Part shown: piece after piece, positions 26,877 to 34,213 of the stretch
Numbering within the stretch: position 1 is the first letter of the stretch
Layout of the letters: each line of letters opens with the position of its first letter
From: Roseovarius tolerans
Lineage (GTDB): Bacteria > Pseudomonadota > Alphaproteobacteria > Rhodobacterales > Rhodobacteraceae
NCBI RefSeq assembly: GCF_900109855.1
Contig: NZ_FOBO01000024.1
Coordinates: 1 to 41,814, forward strand
DNA: 41,814 nucleotides
Reading direction: 5' to 3'
Position numbers and translations under genes: made by a program
The notes under the pieces: model-generated
Seen by the model: only the letters and a program-made list of their open reading frames with translations
What the model was told of the DNA's origin: nothing
The model's database searches: none

Positions 26877-27656
26877 ATGACACTCAACGGAAAAGTAGCG
26901 CTTGTGACGGGTGCGGCGCAAGGGATCGGACGCGGCATAGCCTTGCGCCTGGCAAAAGACGGCGCCGATATCGCGATTGTCGACATCAAACCCGACAAGA
27001 TGGCAGAAGTCGCTGCCGAGATCGAAGCGCTTGGCCGCAAGGCCACAACATTCAAAGCCGACGTCAGCGACCGTGCGGAGGTCTACGCTGCGGTCGAGCA
27101 TGCCGAAAAGACGCTCGGTGGGCTCGACATAATGGTCAACAATGCCGGTATCGCGCAGGTCGATCCGATCGCAGATGTAACACCGGAGGATGTTGATCTG
27201 ATCCTGAAAATCAATATCCAAGGGGTTCTTTGGGGGATCCAGGCTGCTGCTGCGAAATTCAGATCCTTGGGCAATAAAGGCAAAATCATCAACGCGTCTT
27301 CGATTGCCGGGCATGATGGATTTGAGATGCTGGGCGTCTATTCGGCGACGAAGTTCGCCGTGCGCGCTCTGACACAGGCCGCAGCCAAGGAATATGCCAG
27401 TGACGGCATCACCGTGAATGCCTATTGTCCCGGCATCGTAGGGACAGACATGTGGGTCGAGATCGACAAGCGGTTTTCAGAATTGACCGGTGCGCCCATC
27501 GGCGAGACCTACGACAAATACGTGGGCGGAATTGCTCTGGGGCGTGCACAGACCCCGGACGACGTTGCCGCACTGGTTTCGTACCTCGCTGGACCGGATT
27601 CCGATTACATAACAGGGCAGGCGATCATCACCGACGGCGGGATCGTCTATCGCTGA
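26877..27656 (+). CDS. budC: Acetoin reductase / 2,3-butanediol dehydrogenase (SDR family)
   Basis: A 259-residue short-chain dehydrogenase. It reduces diacetyl to acetoin and acetoin to 2,3-butanediol with NADH. The Rossmann motif is TGAAQGIG (11-18), followed by NNAG (88-91) and the catalytic S142, Y155-x3-K159 (VYSATKF). The segment [19 protein letters not shown] is characteristic of the acetoin reductase subgroup within SDRs. Start supported by AAAAGGAATTATAG. It is a single gene here with no acetolactate synthase/decarboxylase nearby, so it may serve redox balance or another small diketone substrate. Confidence 0.88.
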   Translation: MTLNGKVALVTGAAQGIGRGIALRLAKDGADIAIVDIKPDKMAEVAAEIEALGRKATTFKADVSDRAEVYAAVEHAEKTLGGLDIMVNNAGIAQVDPIADVTPEDVDLILKINIQGVLWGIQAAAAKFRSLGNKGKIINASSIAGHDGFEMLGVYSATKFAVRALTQAAAKEYASDGITVNAYCPGIVGTDMWVEIDKRFSELTGAPIGETYDKYVGGIALGRAQTPDDVAALVSYLAGPDSDYITGQAIITDGGIVYR

Positions 27657-28063
27657 TACCGCGGGCGCGGTGGCGCCGCCGCCGACACCCATGCGCTTGT
27701 GCGGGCGTCGACCAGGTCGAAACCCGCATCATCAATCAGCCGCTGGATAGACTGAGCCATAGAAACACTGGCCAAATTCTGCATTTCTCCGATTCACTCG
27801 ACGCAGCGGGCCTCCGTTGCGGACGATGTAGCGCAGGGTCAGGGACACGACATGGACGACGCCGTTGCGCGCCTCCTCTAGCCAGACATTGGTCGGATCG
27901 GCACCTGTCGGGGTCGCGAGTGCATTTTTCACGCCCATGCTGCAATGTCTGCTTTCAATGAACGAGGACGATCATCTGAAAGGCGATCATTGCTGAAAAG
28001 GCCAGCGTTGTCGCCGGGCGGCTCTCGACCAGCACCATAGTGCGGTCGCCGCCTTAGGTTCCG
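27657..28063 (-). other. Probable decayed gene segment on the minus strand
   Basis: No complete gene. Three short minus-strand stretches look protein-like but are separated by stops or frame changes: one ending at 27955 (from ATG 28038, TTLAFSAMIAFQMIVLVH, one hydrophobic helix), one around 27830-27920 (NVWLEEARNGVVHVVSLTLR), and one from ATG 27784 to 27647 (QSIQRLIDDAGFDLVDART) that overlaps the 3' end of the acetoin reductase gene. No family was recognised. The coding-like composition with broken frames suggests a pseudogene. Confidence 0.35.
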
Positions 28064-28525
28064 TCAGTCGGCCGGGGCCTGTTCGTCGCTGGCGCTCCAC
28101 GCGTCCGAGAAGGCAGTCCACGCGTCGGAGAAGCCGGCCTGTACCTCATACCATGCCGAATTCGTACCAGCCTGGATCGCGCCGAAGCGTTCGCCCAGCC
28201 GGTTGCGCGCCTCGCGCAGGTCGCGCAGCTTGGCGCGGGCGGTCGCGCGCGCATCTTCGGACATGTCCGCCCAGCCGCCGCGCAGTGCCTCTTCTCTCTG
28301 CTCGATCTCGACGTCGAGCCGGTCCAGCGCCGCGCGCGCCTCGGTGATCGCTTGCTCGCTCTCTTGCTCGGAGAAGGCCGCGATCGTCTCCATCGCCTCC
28401 GAGATTTCGGCGCGCACCTCTTGGGCGGAGGTCATGTCGTCCGTGCCCTGCGCCACAGCGGGCAAGGTGGCGCATGCGAGGACGGCAGCGATAACAGAGC
28501 CGCGCAGGGTATTTGGGACAGACAT
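28064..28525 (-). CDS. Exported coiled-coil protein paralogous to its neighbour
   Basis: A 153-residue protein; the start MSVPNTLRGSVIAAVLACAT (GAGGT upstream) gives a clean signal peptide ending PAVAQG. The mature chain is a long charged helix (AEISEAMETIAAFSEQESEQ..., AALDRLDVEIEQREEA) followed by KLRDLREARNRLGERF and a C-terminal AWYEVQAGFSDAW block. That block closely resembles the end of the upstream cytoplasmic protein. It is probably periplasmic. Function unknown; the pairing suggests related stress proteins in two compartments. It follows its neighbour by 8 nt. Confidence 0.75.
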   Translation of the reverse strand: MSVPNTLRGSVIAAVLACATLPAVAQGTDDMTSAQEVRAEISEAMETIAAFSEQESEQAITEARAALDRLDVEIEQREEALRGGWADMSEDARATARAKLRDLREARNRLGERFGAIQAGTNSAWYEVQAGFSDAWTAFSDAWSASDEQAPAD

Positions 28526-28533
28526 CGGCGACC

Positions 28534-28824
28534 TCATCCCTTGAATCGCGACATGGCGCTGTTGAAGGAGCTGGAGAGGCTGTCCCACGCCTTGTCGAAG
28601 CCCGACTTCATGTCATCCCAGGCGGTGTCACTGGCCTCGCGTAGGTCCTTCAGCTTGGCCTCGGTTGCGTCGCGCTGCGTCCGCATTTCTTCGAGCTGTT
28701 TTTGATAGTTGATCTTGGCGTCTGCCTCGGCCTCGTCGAGCTTGGCCTTCATCTTGTCGATCTCGGCGTTCCACTGGTCGATGCGCGCCTTGGCCTTCTC
28801 GATATACTGTTCGCGTTCGGACAT
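28534..28824 (-). CDS. Coiled-coil stress protein, sll1863-like
   Basis: A 96-residue, highly charged helical protein with AGAAGGAGATC upstream of MSEREQYIEKAKARIDQWNA. The pattern of an N-terminal helix with IDQWNAEIDKMKAK, a middle YQKQLEEMRTQRDATE and the end KLKDLREASDTAWDDMKSGF, then DKAW, is like proteins named 'sll1863 family stress response protein', as I recall. No signal peptide or membrane helix, so cytoplasmic. It is first in a two-gene operon with the exported paralogue. Confidence 0.75.
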   Translation of the reverse strand: MSEREQYIEKAKARIDQWNAEIDKMKAKLDEAEADAKINYQKQLEEMRTQRDATEAKLKDLREASDTAWDDMKSGFDKAWDSLSSSFNSAMSRFKG

Positions 28825-28968
28825 TCATGATCTCCTTCTAATTTTGACCTGAAAAACCTGAGAAGTTGAAGCGTAGCTCACAGTTGGGTTTGCCCGACTG
28901 ACTTGGGTTAGTGACGGCGCACATCTCTGACGTCCATCCTGTGGCTTTGAGTGATGGAGAAAGAATAG

Positions 28969-29346
28969 ATGCCCGATACGGAAAAAATGACGCTGCCTGT
29001 CGTCGAACTCGCCCGCGAAAATAACGAGTTCCGCAAGGTCCTGTGGACCGGCGAAAAGACACAGCTGGTGCTGATGGCCATCCCCGTGGGCGGCGAGATC
29101 GGCGGCGAGGTGCATCAGGGGCACGACCAGATGCTCTACTTCGTCGCGGGCACAGGTGTGGCCAGGATTGGTGATGTGGAAACGAACATCGCCGATGGCG
29201 ATGTCGGTATCGTGCCCTCGGGCGTCTTCCACAACTTCCGCAACACCGGGTCCGGGATGCTGAAACTGTTCACAACATACAGCCCGCCTGAGCATGAGCC
29301 GGGCACCGAGCACGCCACCAAGGCTGAGGCTGATGCAGACGAATAA
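28969..29346 (+). CDS. Cupin-domain protein
   Basis: A 125-residue single-domain cupin with a GAGAAAG site. The first cupin motif (GEVHQGHDQMLYFVAGTG) offers two histidines and a Gln in the metal-binding position; the second (PSGVFHNFRNTGS) supplies the third histidine. A divalent metal and a small-molecule substrate are expected, but the reaction is unknown. The C-terminal tail (EPGTEHATKAEADADE) is acidic and overlaps the start of the next gene by 14 nt in another frame, so expression of the two is coupled. Confidence 0.85.
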   Translation: MPDTEKMTLPVVELARENNEFRKVLWTGEKTQLVLMAIPVGGEIGGEVHQGHDQMLYFVAGTGVARIGDVETNIADGDVGIVPSGVFHNFRNTGSGMLKLFTTYSPPEHEPGTEHATKAEADADE

Positions 29347-30763
29347 GCCCATAAAAGTCGATACCGTCATCGTGGGCGCGGGGAGCGCCGGGCTGTCTGC
29401 GTTGCGCGAGGTGCGCCGCTATACCGACGATTTTCTTGTGGTGAACGACGGCCATTGGGGCACCACCTGCGCCGCCGTGGGCTGCATGCCGTCGAAGGCG
29501 CTGATCGAGGCGGCGCACGCGTTTCATCGGCGCTTGACCTTCGAGGAATTCGGCATTCAGGGCGCCGAGGGGTTGCGCGCCAACATCCCGGCCGTGCTCG
29601 CCCGTGTGCGCAGGATGCGTGACGGGTTCGTCAAAGGGCCGGAAAGCGTGCCAGACAAACTGGGCGACCGCGCCGTGTCAGGTCGCGCGCGGCTTCTGGG
29701 GCCTGGCCGGCTGGAGGTGAATGGCGACGAGATCGAGGCGCGCGCGATCATCCTCACGCCGGGCAGCCGCCCGGTGGTGCCCGGACCCTGGCGGACCTTC
29801 GGAGACCGGATCCTGACCACGGACAGCCTGTTCGAGCAGGATGACCTGCCCCGCCGCATCGCGGTGGTCGGCATGGGCGCAATCGGGGTCGAGATGGCCC
29901 AGGCCCTGGCCCGGTTGGGGCTGGATGTGGCCGGGTTCGACGCGGCCGAAACGCTGGCCGGCATTGACGACCGTCAGGTGCTGGAGGCTTTCCGTCCCTT
30001 GATCGAGGCCGAGATGGGCTTGCATACGGGCGCGTCCGCCGAACTCGAGGACGCGGGCGGCACGATCCGCGTGAGCGGCGCGGGCGGGGTCTTCAAAGCT
30101 GATGCCGTGCTGGTCGCGATCGGGCGTCGCCCCAACATCGACGGGCTGGGGCTGGACACGTTGGGCGTTCCGCTTGACGACAAGGGGATGCCCCGGATCG
30201 ATCCCGCCACGCTGCGTATCGGCGAGATGCAAGTGTTTCTTGCCGGCGACGCGAACGGCTATCGTCCGCTGCTACACGAGTCTGCCGACGAGGGGCATAT
30301 CGCCGGGCGCATGGCTGCACCGGATGCTTCGGATCACGGATTGTGTCGGCGTACGGCCCTGTCGATCGTGTTTTCATCGCCGCAGGTGGCGCGGGTCGGG
30401 CCACCTCTGTCGGATCTGGATGAAGACACTACTGTCTCGGGAAACGCGGATTTCTCGGATCAGCCGCGCGCCCGCATAGCCCAGACCGCCGCGGGCTTGC
30501 TGCGCCTTCACGCCGAGCGCGAGACCGGTCGGCTCCTGGCCGCCGAGATGTGCGTGCCAGCCGCCGAACACTTGGCGCACCTGCTGGCCCTCGCGGTCGA
30601 ACGGCAGATGACGGTGGCGGACATGCTGGCCATGCCGTTCTACCATCCGGTGCTGGAGGAGGGTCTGCGCAGTGCCCTGCGCGACCTTGCGAAGGGTGTG
30701 GCGGCCGTCGGTGGCTCGGACCTGTCGGACTGCAAGCCGATGGGTCATGATGCCCTGGACTGA
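29333..30763 (+). CDS. Dihydrolipoamide dehydrogenase-like flavoprotein disulfide reductase
   Basis: A 476-residue class I pyridine nucleotide-disulfide oxidoreductase. FAD site: TVIVGAGSAG (11-20). Redox pair C46 and C51 in GTTCAAVGCMPSK, where the usual GGTCxNxGC is changed to TTCAAVGC. NAD(P) site: GMGAIGVEMAQALARLG. The dimer-interface catalytic motif HPVLEE lies near the C terminus. The real partner is unknown: no 2-oxo-acid dehydrogenase E1/E2 genes are nearby, and no N-terminal metal-binding domain like that of MerA is present. The chosen start (MQTNKPIKVDT) overlaps the cupin stop; a 29294 start is less likely. Confidence 0.85.
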   Translation: MQTNKPIKVDTVIVGAGSAGLSALREVRRYTDDFLVVNDGHWGTTCAAVGCMPSKALIEAAHAFHRRLTFEEFGIQGAEGLRANIPAVLARVRRMRDGFVKGPESVPDKLGDRAVSGRARLLGPGRLEVNGDEIEARAIILTPGSRPVVPGPWRTFGDRILTTDSLFEQDDLPRRIAVVGMGAIGVEMAQALARLGLDVAGFDAAETLAGIDDRQVLEAFRPLIEAEMGLHTGASAELEDAGGTIRVSGAGGVFKADAVLVAIGRRPNIDGLGLDTLGVPLDDKGMPRIDPATLRIGEMQVFLAGDANGYRPLLHESADEGHIAGRMAAPDASDHGLCRRTALSIVFSSPQVARVGPPLSDLDEDTTVSGNADFSDQPRARIAQTAAGLLRLHAERETGRLLAAEMCVPAAEHLAHLLALAVERQMTVADMLAMPFYHPVLEEGLRSALRDLAKGVAAVGGSDLSDCKPMGHDALD

Positions 30764-30803
30764 CGCAGGCCCTGTCGTCCCGGCAAGATTGGCGTCTGCG
30801 ATA

Positions 30804-30881
30804 ATGGATGACCTTTAAGTCTTCCGGCGACTGGGACTCGCGGTGGCCATCGGGCTCCTATTCGGGCTCGAACGGGGCTGA
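30804..30881 (+). pseudogene. 5' fragment of an MgtC/DUF4010-type membrane protein gene
   Basis: A frame from ATG 30804 reads Met-Asp-Asp-Leu, an in-frame TAA, then VFRRLGLAVAIGLLFGLERG and a TGA where Trp is expected. The LGLAxAIGLLxGLERG string is the first-helix signature of MgtC/SapB and DUF4010 membrane proteins. Only the first 25 codons survive, with two stops, and the following sequence has no resemblance, so this is a broken remnant. Confidence 0.55.
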
Positions 30882-30969
30882 TCGGATGACACGCCCGCGC
30901 GATGGCCTATTTTTGCGAAGAGTGTCACGCGGTTGATAAAGACGACGTTAGGAGCGAAGCGAGCAAACG

Positions 30970-31911
30970 ATGCCTCACGACCACGCCAGCGGTCATATCG
31001 ACCCCAAGTCCGGTGACCGGCGCGTGTCCATCGCGATCTGGGCCAACGCGCTCCTGACCGTTGCACAGGTCATCGGCGGAGTCCTTTCGGGCAGCCTAGC
31101 CCTGATCGCCGATGCGCTGCACAATTTCTCCGATATGGCCTCGCTGGTCATCGCCTTTGCCGCGCGCAAGATCGCGCGGCGCCCCGCGGACGAGCGTATG
31201 ACGTTCGGTTACGGCCGGATCGAGATCGTCGCGGCGCTGATCAACTACACCACGCTGATCCTCGTCGGATTCTATCTGATCTACGAGGGCAGCATGCGGA
31301 TGATCGACCCGCCCGAGATCGTCGGCTGGACGGTGGTAATCCTGGGCGGCGTCGCACTGGTAGTGGACACGCTTACGGCGCTGCTCACCTATTCCATGCA
31401 GAAGGGCAGTGTGAACATCCGCGCGCTGTTTGTGCACAACCTGTCTGACGCGCTTTCTTCGGTCGCCGTGATCATTGGTGGCGCGATGATCATCCTCTAC
31501 GACATGCGATGGGTGGACCCTGCGATCACCATCGGCATCGCGCTCTATATTCTCTACCTCGCTTTCACCGAGATCGGCGGCCCAATCCGGACTCTGATGC
31601 TCGGCAGCCCTCCAGACATCGACAATGGCGCGGTCGTCGCCGCCGTCCGCGAGGTCGACGGGGTGGCAGACATCCACCACGCCCATTTCTGGCAGATGGA
31701 GGAGCATGCTGCCGCATTCGACACGCACGTGGTTCTCAAGACAGGATCCTGGGATTGCCTGGAGGATATCAAGGACACGATAAAGCGAATGCTTGAGCGC
31801 GAATTCGGCATCACCCACTCGACGCTTGAGTTTGAGCGTGAGGACCGCGCCCACCAAAACGCCAGCCTCTATGGCCACGGGGCGAGCCGAGGAAAGCAAG
31901 ATGGTGATTGA
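30970..31911 (+). CDS. Cation diffusion facilitator (zinc/cobalt exporter, CzcD/ZitB-like)
   Basis: A 313-residue CDF antiporter with six membrane helices and a cytoplasmic C-terminal ferredoxin-like domain. The metal-site pairs H51-x3-D55 (HNFSD, helix 2) and H156-x3-D160 (HNLSD, helix 5) are the pattern of zinc-type CDFs. A short His-rich N terminus (MPHDHASGHID) and HHAHFWQMEEHAAAFDTHVV in the C-terminal domain add ligands. It exports Zn, Co or Cd in exchange for protons. It closes the metal/stress portion; the GC content then drops sharply. Confidence 0.92.
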   Translation: MPHDHASGHIDPKSGDRRVSIAIWANALLTVAQVIGGVLSGSLALIADALHNFSDMASLVIAFAARKIARRPADERMTFGYGRIEIVAALINYTTLILVGFYLIYEGSMRMIDPPEIVGWTVVILGGVALVVDTLTALLTYSMQKGSVNIRALFVHNLSDALSSVAVIIGGAMIILYDMRWVDPAITIGIALYILYLAFTEIGGPIRTLMLGSPPDIDNGAVVAAVREVDGVADIHHAHFWQMEEHAAAFDTHVVLKTGSWDCLEDIKDTIKRMLEREFGITHSTLEFEREDRAHQNASLYGHGASRGKQDGD

Positions 31912-32273
31912 TGCATTTTGCAGCTCGACGATGCAGCAGAAGGATAGTCTCCTGCGAGATATATTGAATAATTTACAAATAAAAACAATTACTTGATAGG
32001 CAGAGAAGGTTCGCTGCCAGTCGCGTTCCCTCCGCCATAAATTATTTGTAAGTTATTGAATTTATTTTAAAAATACTCGAAAGCTCGCAATGAGATACAA
32101 TCATGGATACATTTTATTCATGAAGCTAAACTATTCGTTCCGCATCCCCAGATTAGGAATCTTAAGATTCTTGAGAACGCCTGATCGCAAGCCCCAAAAT
32201 GGCTGATACGGTCCAAAATTCATCATGGCTTGGATAAGAACGGACGAGCTTAGGGTCTATTCGAGCTCAACAG
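31912..32273. other. AT-rich intergenic scar
   Basis: About 360 bp between the CDF gene and the transposase remnant. The segment at 31960-32150 is strikingly AT-rich compared with the GC-rich surroundings and holds a 16-nt inverted repeat. No gene is visible. A short block near 32015-32038 (GTTCCCTCCGCCATAA) resembles the 3' end of a serine tRNA, but no tRNA body is present. Confidence 0.5.
31967..32057. repeat. Inverted repeat in AT-rich region
   Basis: Left arm AATAATTTACAAATAA (31967-31982) and right arm TTATTTGTAAGTTATT (32042-32057) are complementary at 15 of 16 positions, separated by 59 nt. The enclosed piece contains CTCCGCCA, a tRNA-Ser-like acceptor end. It could be a remnant attachment site, an element end or a hairpin-forming termination region. 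Confidence 0.55.
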
Positions 32274-32379
32274 GATGTGATCGACGTAATCCCATCCAAC
32301 TCTAACCGGAAGTTGACCAAGGATTTCGACGCCGGGCTGTATTAAGAGTGCAACAAAATCGGACGCTTCTTCGGTCGCC
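32274..32379 (+). pseudogene. IS5-family transposase remnant
   Basis: One frame reads DVIPSNSNRKLTKDFDAGLY, then TAA, then ECNKIGRFFGRLS. This matches the conserved region of IS5-family (IS427-like) DDE transposases around the last catalytic Glu (VIPxxxNRK...xYKxRNxIExFF). The stop replaces the Lys codon, the Glu lies in a changed context, and both ends are missing, so only a dead fragment remains. It runs up to the 3' end of the DUF2177 gene. Confidence 0.6.
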
Positions 32380-32778
32380 TCAGCCGATCGCTCGGGCGCT
32401 CAAAACTCCTACCCAAGCCGACACCGCAGTGAGTGTCGCGCCCCAGGCCATGTCAGCGGCCACCATTGAGGGATGCCAGTCGCGCATAACCGTCCAGCTG
32501 GTCAGCTCGTAGGTGCCGTAGGCGACAAGACCCAGGACCGCGCCGTTCACCAGCACCAGTCCGGGCGTGCCGTCGCGCAGCGCCGGCCAGCCCGCGAACC
32601 AGACCACGCCCACCATGTAGATGAGATAGAACAGCACGGCCGGGAGGGGCCGTATGCCCTCGCGAAGCGTATCGCCCAGGTGCTGAGCGAAGAGCGGCTG
32701 CATGACGGTCGAGAGCATGACCGCGTCGGCGATCAGGAAGATCACGCCGGTGACCAGGACGAGGACGAGAAGGGACAT
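32380..32778 (-). CDS. DUF2177 membrane protein
   Basis: A 132-residue inner-membrane protein with four helices; start MSLLVLVLVTGVIFLIADAV after AAAGGAGA. DUF2177 landmarks are the IADAVML first helix, FYLIYMVGVVWFA, GAVLGLVAYGTYELTSWTVM (with TYELT) and a C-terminal AADMAWGATLTAVSAWVG helix. Function unknown. It is flanked by transposase remnants on both sides, which suggests it was carried into or spared within an IS-rich zone. Confidence 0.85.
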   Translation of the reverse strand: MSLLVLVLVTGVIFLIADAVMLSTVMQPLFAQHLGDTLREGIRPLPAVLFYLIYMVGVVWFAGWPALRDGTPGLVLVNGAVLGLVAYGTYELTSWTVMRDWHPSMVAADMAWGATLTAVSAWVGVLSARAIG

Positions 32779-33031
32779 TCGTTTCTCCTTTGCAGGGCTG
32801 GAAATAGGCCGGCGAGGCGGCCCGTCTACGAAGGGAGATGGCGGCAGTTCAGTATGGCGTCTTTTGTTTGGTCAGCCGGCTTTGAAGTCCAACACAGGAT
32901 ACGTGTATGGCACACAGACCCTCATTCCTGAGCGAAACCGTCACATGACTGCAATGAGGCCACATTGACCGATGGTGTGCTTTGCGCGAATGTCGGCTCT
33001 TTGAAGAGGCAGCGAAGATCTGCCATAGGAG

Positions 33032-33211
33032 ATGGCAGACTGGTCGCTGACCAGCCTGCAAACCCGCATGATCAAGATAGGCGCGAGGGTCGTTCGTCAC
33101 GCGCGCGACATCACGTTCCAACTTGCGGAAGATCTTCCTGTCGGCATGCGCATTGGCTTCCGTCGTCATGTTCTGGTTATGAATCCTGACCCTAAAGCCG
33201 CCTTAGCTTGA
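33032..33211 (+). pseudogene. IS1380-family transposase C-terminal remnant
   Basis: A 59-codon frame (from ATG 33032) begins ADWSLTSLQTRMIKIGARVV and continues RHARDITFQLAE, the typical C-terminal segment of IS1380-family transposases (WSLTSLQxRLxKxGARxVRHARxxxFQLAE). The usual following residues are replaced by unrelated sequence, and the catalytic core upstream is absent, so it is a degraded fragment. Confidence 0.6.
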
Positions 33212-33394
33212 AAATTTAGCGACGGGATTGCGAGCCTCAGAACTTGAAGGCGCAATGAGAAACGCAAAATACCCCTACATTTCGGCTTGAATGGCAGCAC
33301 GTGACGCAATACATTGTGCTCAGAGCTCGCAAGATGTGCCTCCAAACTCAAATGACCGTCTTTTTGACGGCTCTTGCAGTATGGAACCTTCATC

Positions 33395-33583
33395 ATGCCG
33401 AAGAAAGTCTCCCCTGAACGTCTCCGTGAAATCCAAGAGCTGCCAGCTGACGCGCGCGTGCGTGTTCGCGAGATAGCTGCCCTTGAAGACGTCTCGATGT
33501 CCACCGCATGGCGCCGAGTGCGCGACGGTCACTGGCCGGTTGTCCGCGTTGGCGGCACAACCCGCGTGCTGCTAGGCGCATAG
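33395..33583 (+). CDS. Small helix-turn-helix protein (AlpA/excisionase-like)
   Basis: A 62-residue DNA-binding protein from MPKKVSPERLREIQEL. Residues 25-55 form an HTH (VREIAALEDVSMSTAWRRVR) followed by a short wing (WPVVRVGGTTRVLL), as in AlpA/MerR-like phage regulators and excisionases. The ribosome site is poor; an upstream ATG at 33374 would add seven residues. It is the first gene of the phage early module. It may control early genes or excision; no integrase is present in the window. Confidence 0.65.
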   Translation: MPKKVSPERLREIQELPADARVRVREIAALEDVSMSTAWRRVRDGHWPVVRVGGTTRVLLGA

Positions 33584-33620
33584 CGCTGCAAACAGCAGGC
33601 ATACGGTGAGGATGGATCCA

Positions 33621-33812
33621 ATGATTGAGATCCTTCAACTCACCCTCTTGGCTATCAGAAACCCAAAGCTGTTTTACTATTTCGTTGCACAGCTCAGCCC
33701 CAGGTTTTGTTTGCACCTGCTTGCGGCGGTCCGCCAACGGGCCGCGGCTAGGTTCGACCTTACCCAAACACGACTGGGTCGCTCCCCAACAGTTAAGGAG
33801 CGTGACCAATGA
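33621..33812 (+). CDS. Small phage hypothetical protein
   Basis: A 63-residue protein from MIEILQLTLLAIRNPKLFYY with GAGGATGG upstream. It ends in an ATGA overlap with the next gene, supporting real translation. The first 45 residues are hydrophobic and helical (FVAQLSPRFCLHLLAAV), the end basic. No family recognised. Its place between two HTH proteins suggests an early phage gene. Confidence 0.45.
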   Translation: MIEILQLTLLAIRNPKLFYYFVAQLSPRFCLHLLAAVRQRAAARFDLTQTRLGRSPTVKERDQ

Positions 33813-34213
33813 GTTTTCGCGCAATGAGAAATGCCTTTTCGTCAATTAAAGCCATCAAGCTGACACAGTCCGCAAAGCTCGTGCTCCTCGCTCTCTCCAA
33901 CCGCCATAACCAGGAAACGGGACGCTGCGATCCGTCGGTCAAGACGATCTCAAAAGACTTGATGATCTCAGTGCGGGCTGTGCGTGATGCACTTCGTGAA
34001 TTGGAAGCCCGCGACCTCATCGAGACTGTCCATCGTAAGGCGCGAACAGGCCGTGGACAGAAAAACCGGACCAACCGCTACCGGCTCAAGACTGCGGCAA
34101 AATCTGCCGGTGGTATGCGGCAAAATCTGCCGACGAAACAGGAAATACTAGACGCCCCGAGCGCATTCGACGACCTGGCCATGGCCTGTGAGGAGGATTT
34201 GGAAGATGAATGA
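33809..34213 (+). CDS. Phage winged-helix protein (replication-initiator-like)
   Basis: A 134-residue protein with TAAGGAG upstream. Residues 15-85 form a winged helix-turn-helix (LTQSAKLVLLALSNRHNQET, then SVKTISKDLMISVRAVRDAL) as found in phage replication initiators and DnaD/GntR-like proteins, followed by a basic linker (KARTGRGQKNRTNRYRL) and an acidic C terminus. The next gene, a helicase, overlaps its end by 8 nt, so it probably binds the phage origin and recruits or works with that helicase. Confidence 0.7.
   Translation: MSFRAMRNAFSSIKAIKLTQSAKLVLLALSNRHNQETGRCDPSVKTISKDLMISVRAVRDALRELEARDLIETVHRKARTGRGQKNRTNRYRLKTAAKSAGGMRQNLPTKQEILDAPSAFDDLAMACEEDLEDE

Noticed and set aside
33374..33394. 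Upstream start for the small HTH protein
   Set aside because: Neither start has a good ribosome site; the Lys-rich MPKK start is more like homologous small HTH proteins and was preferred.
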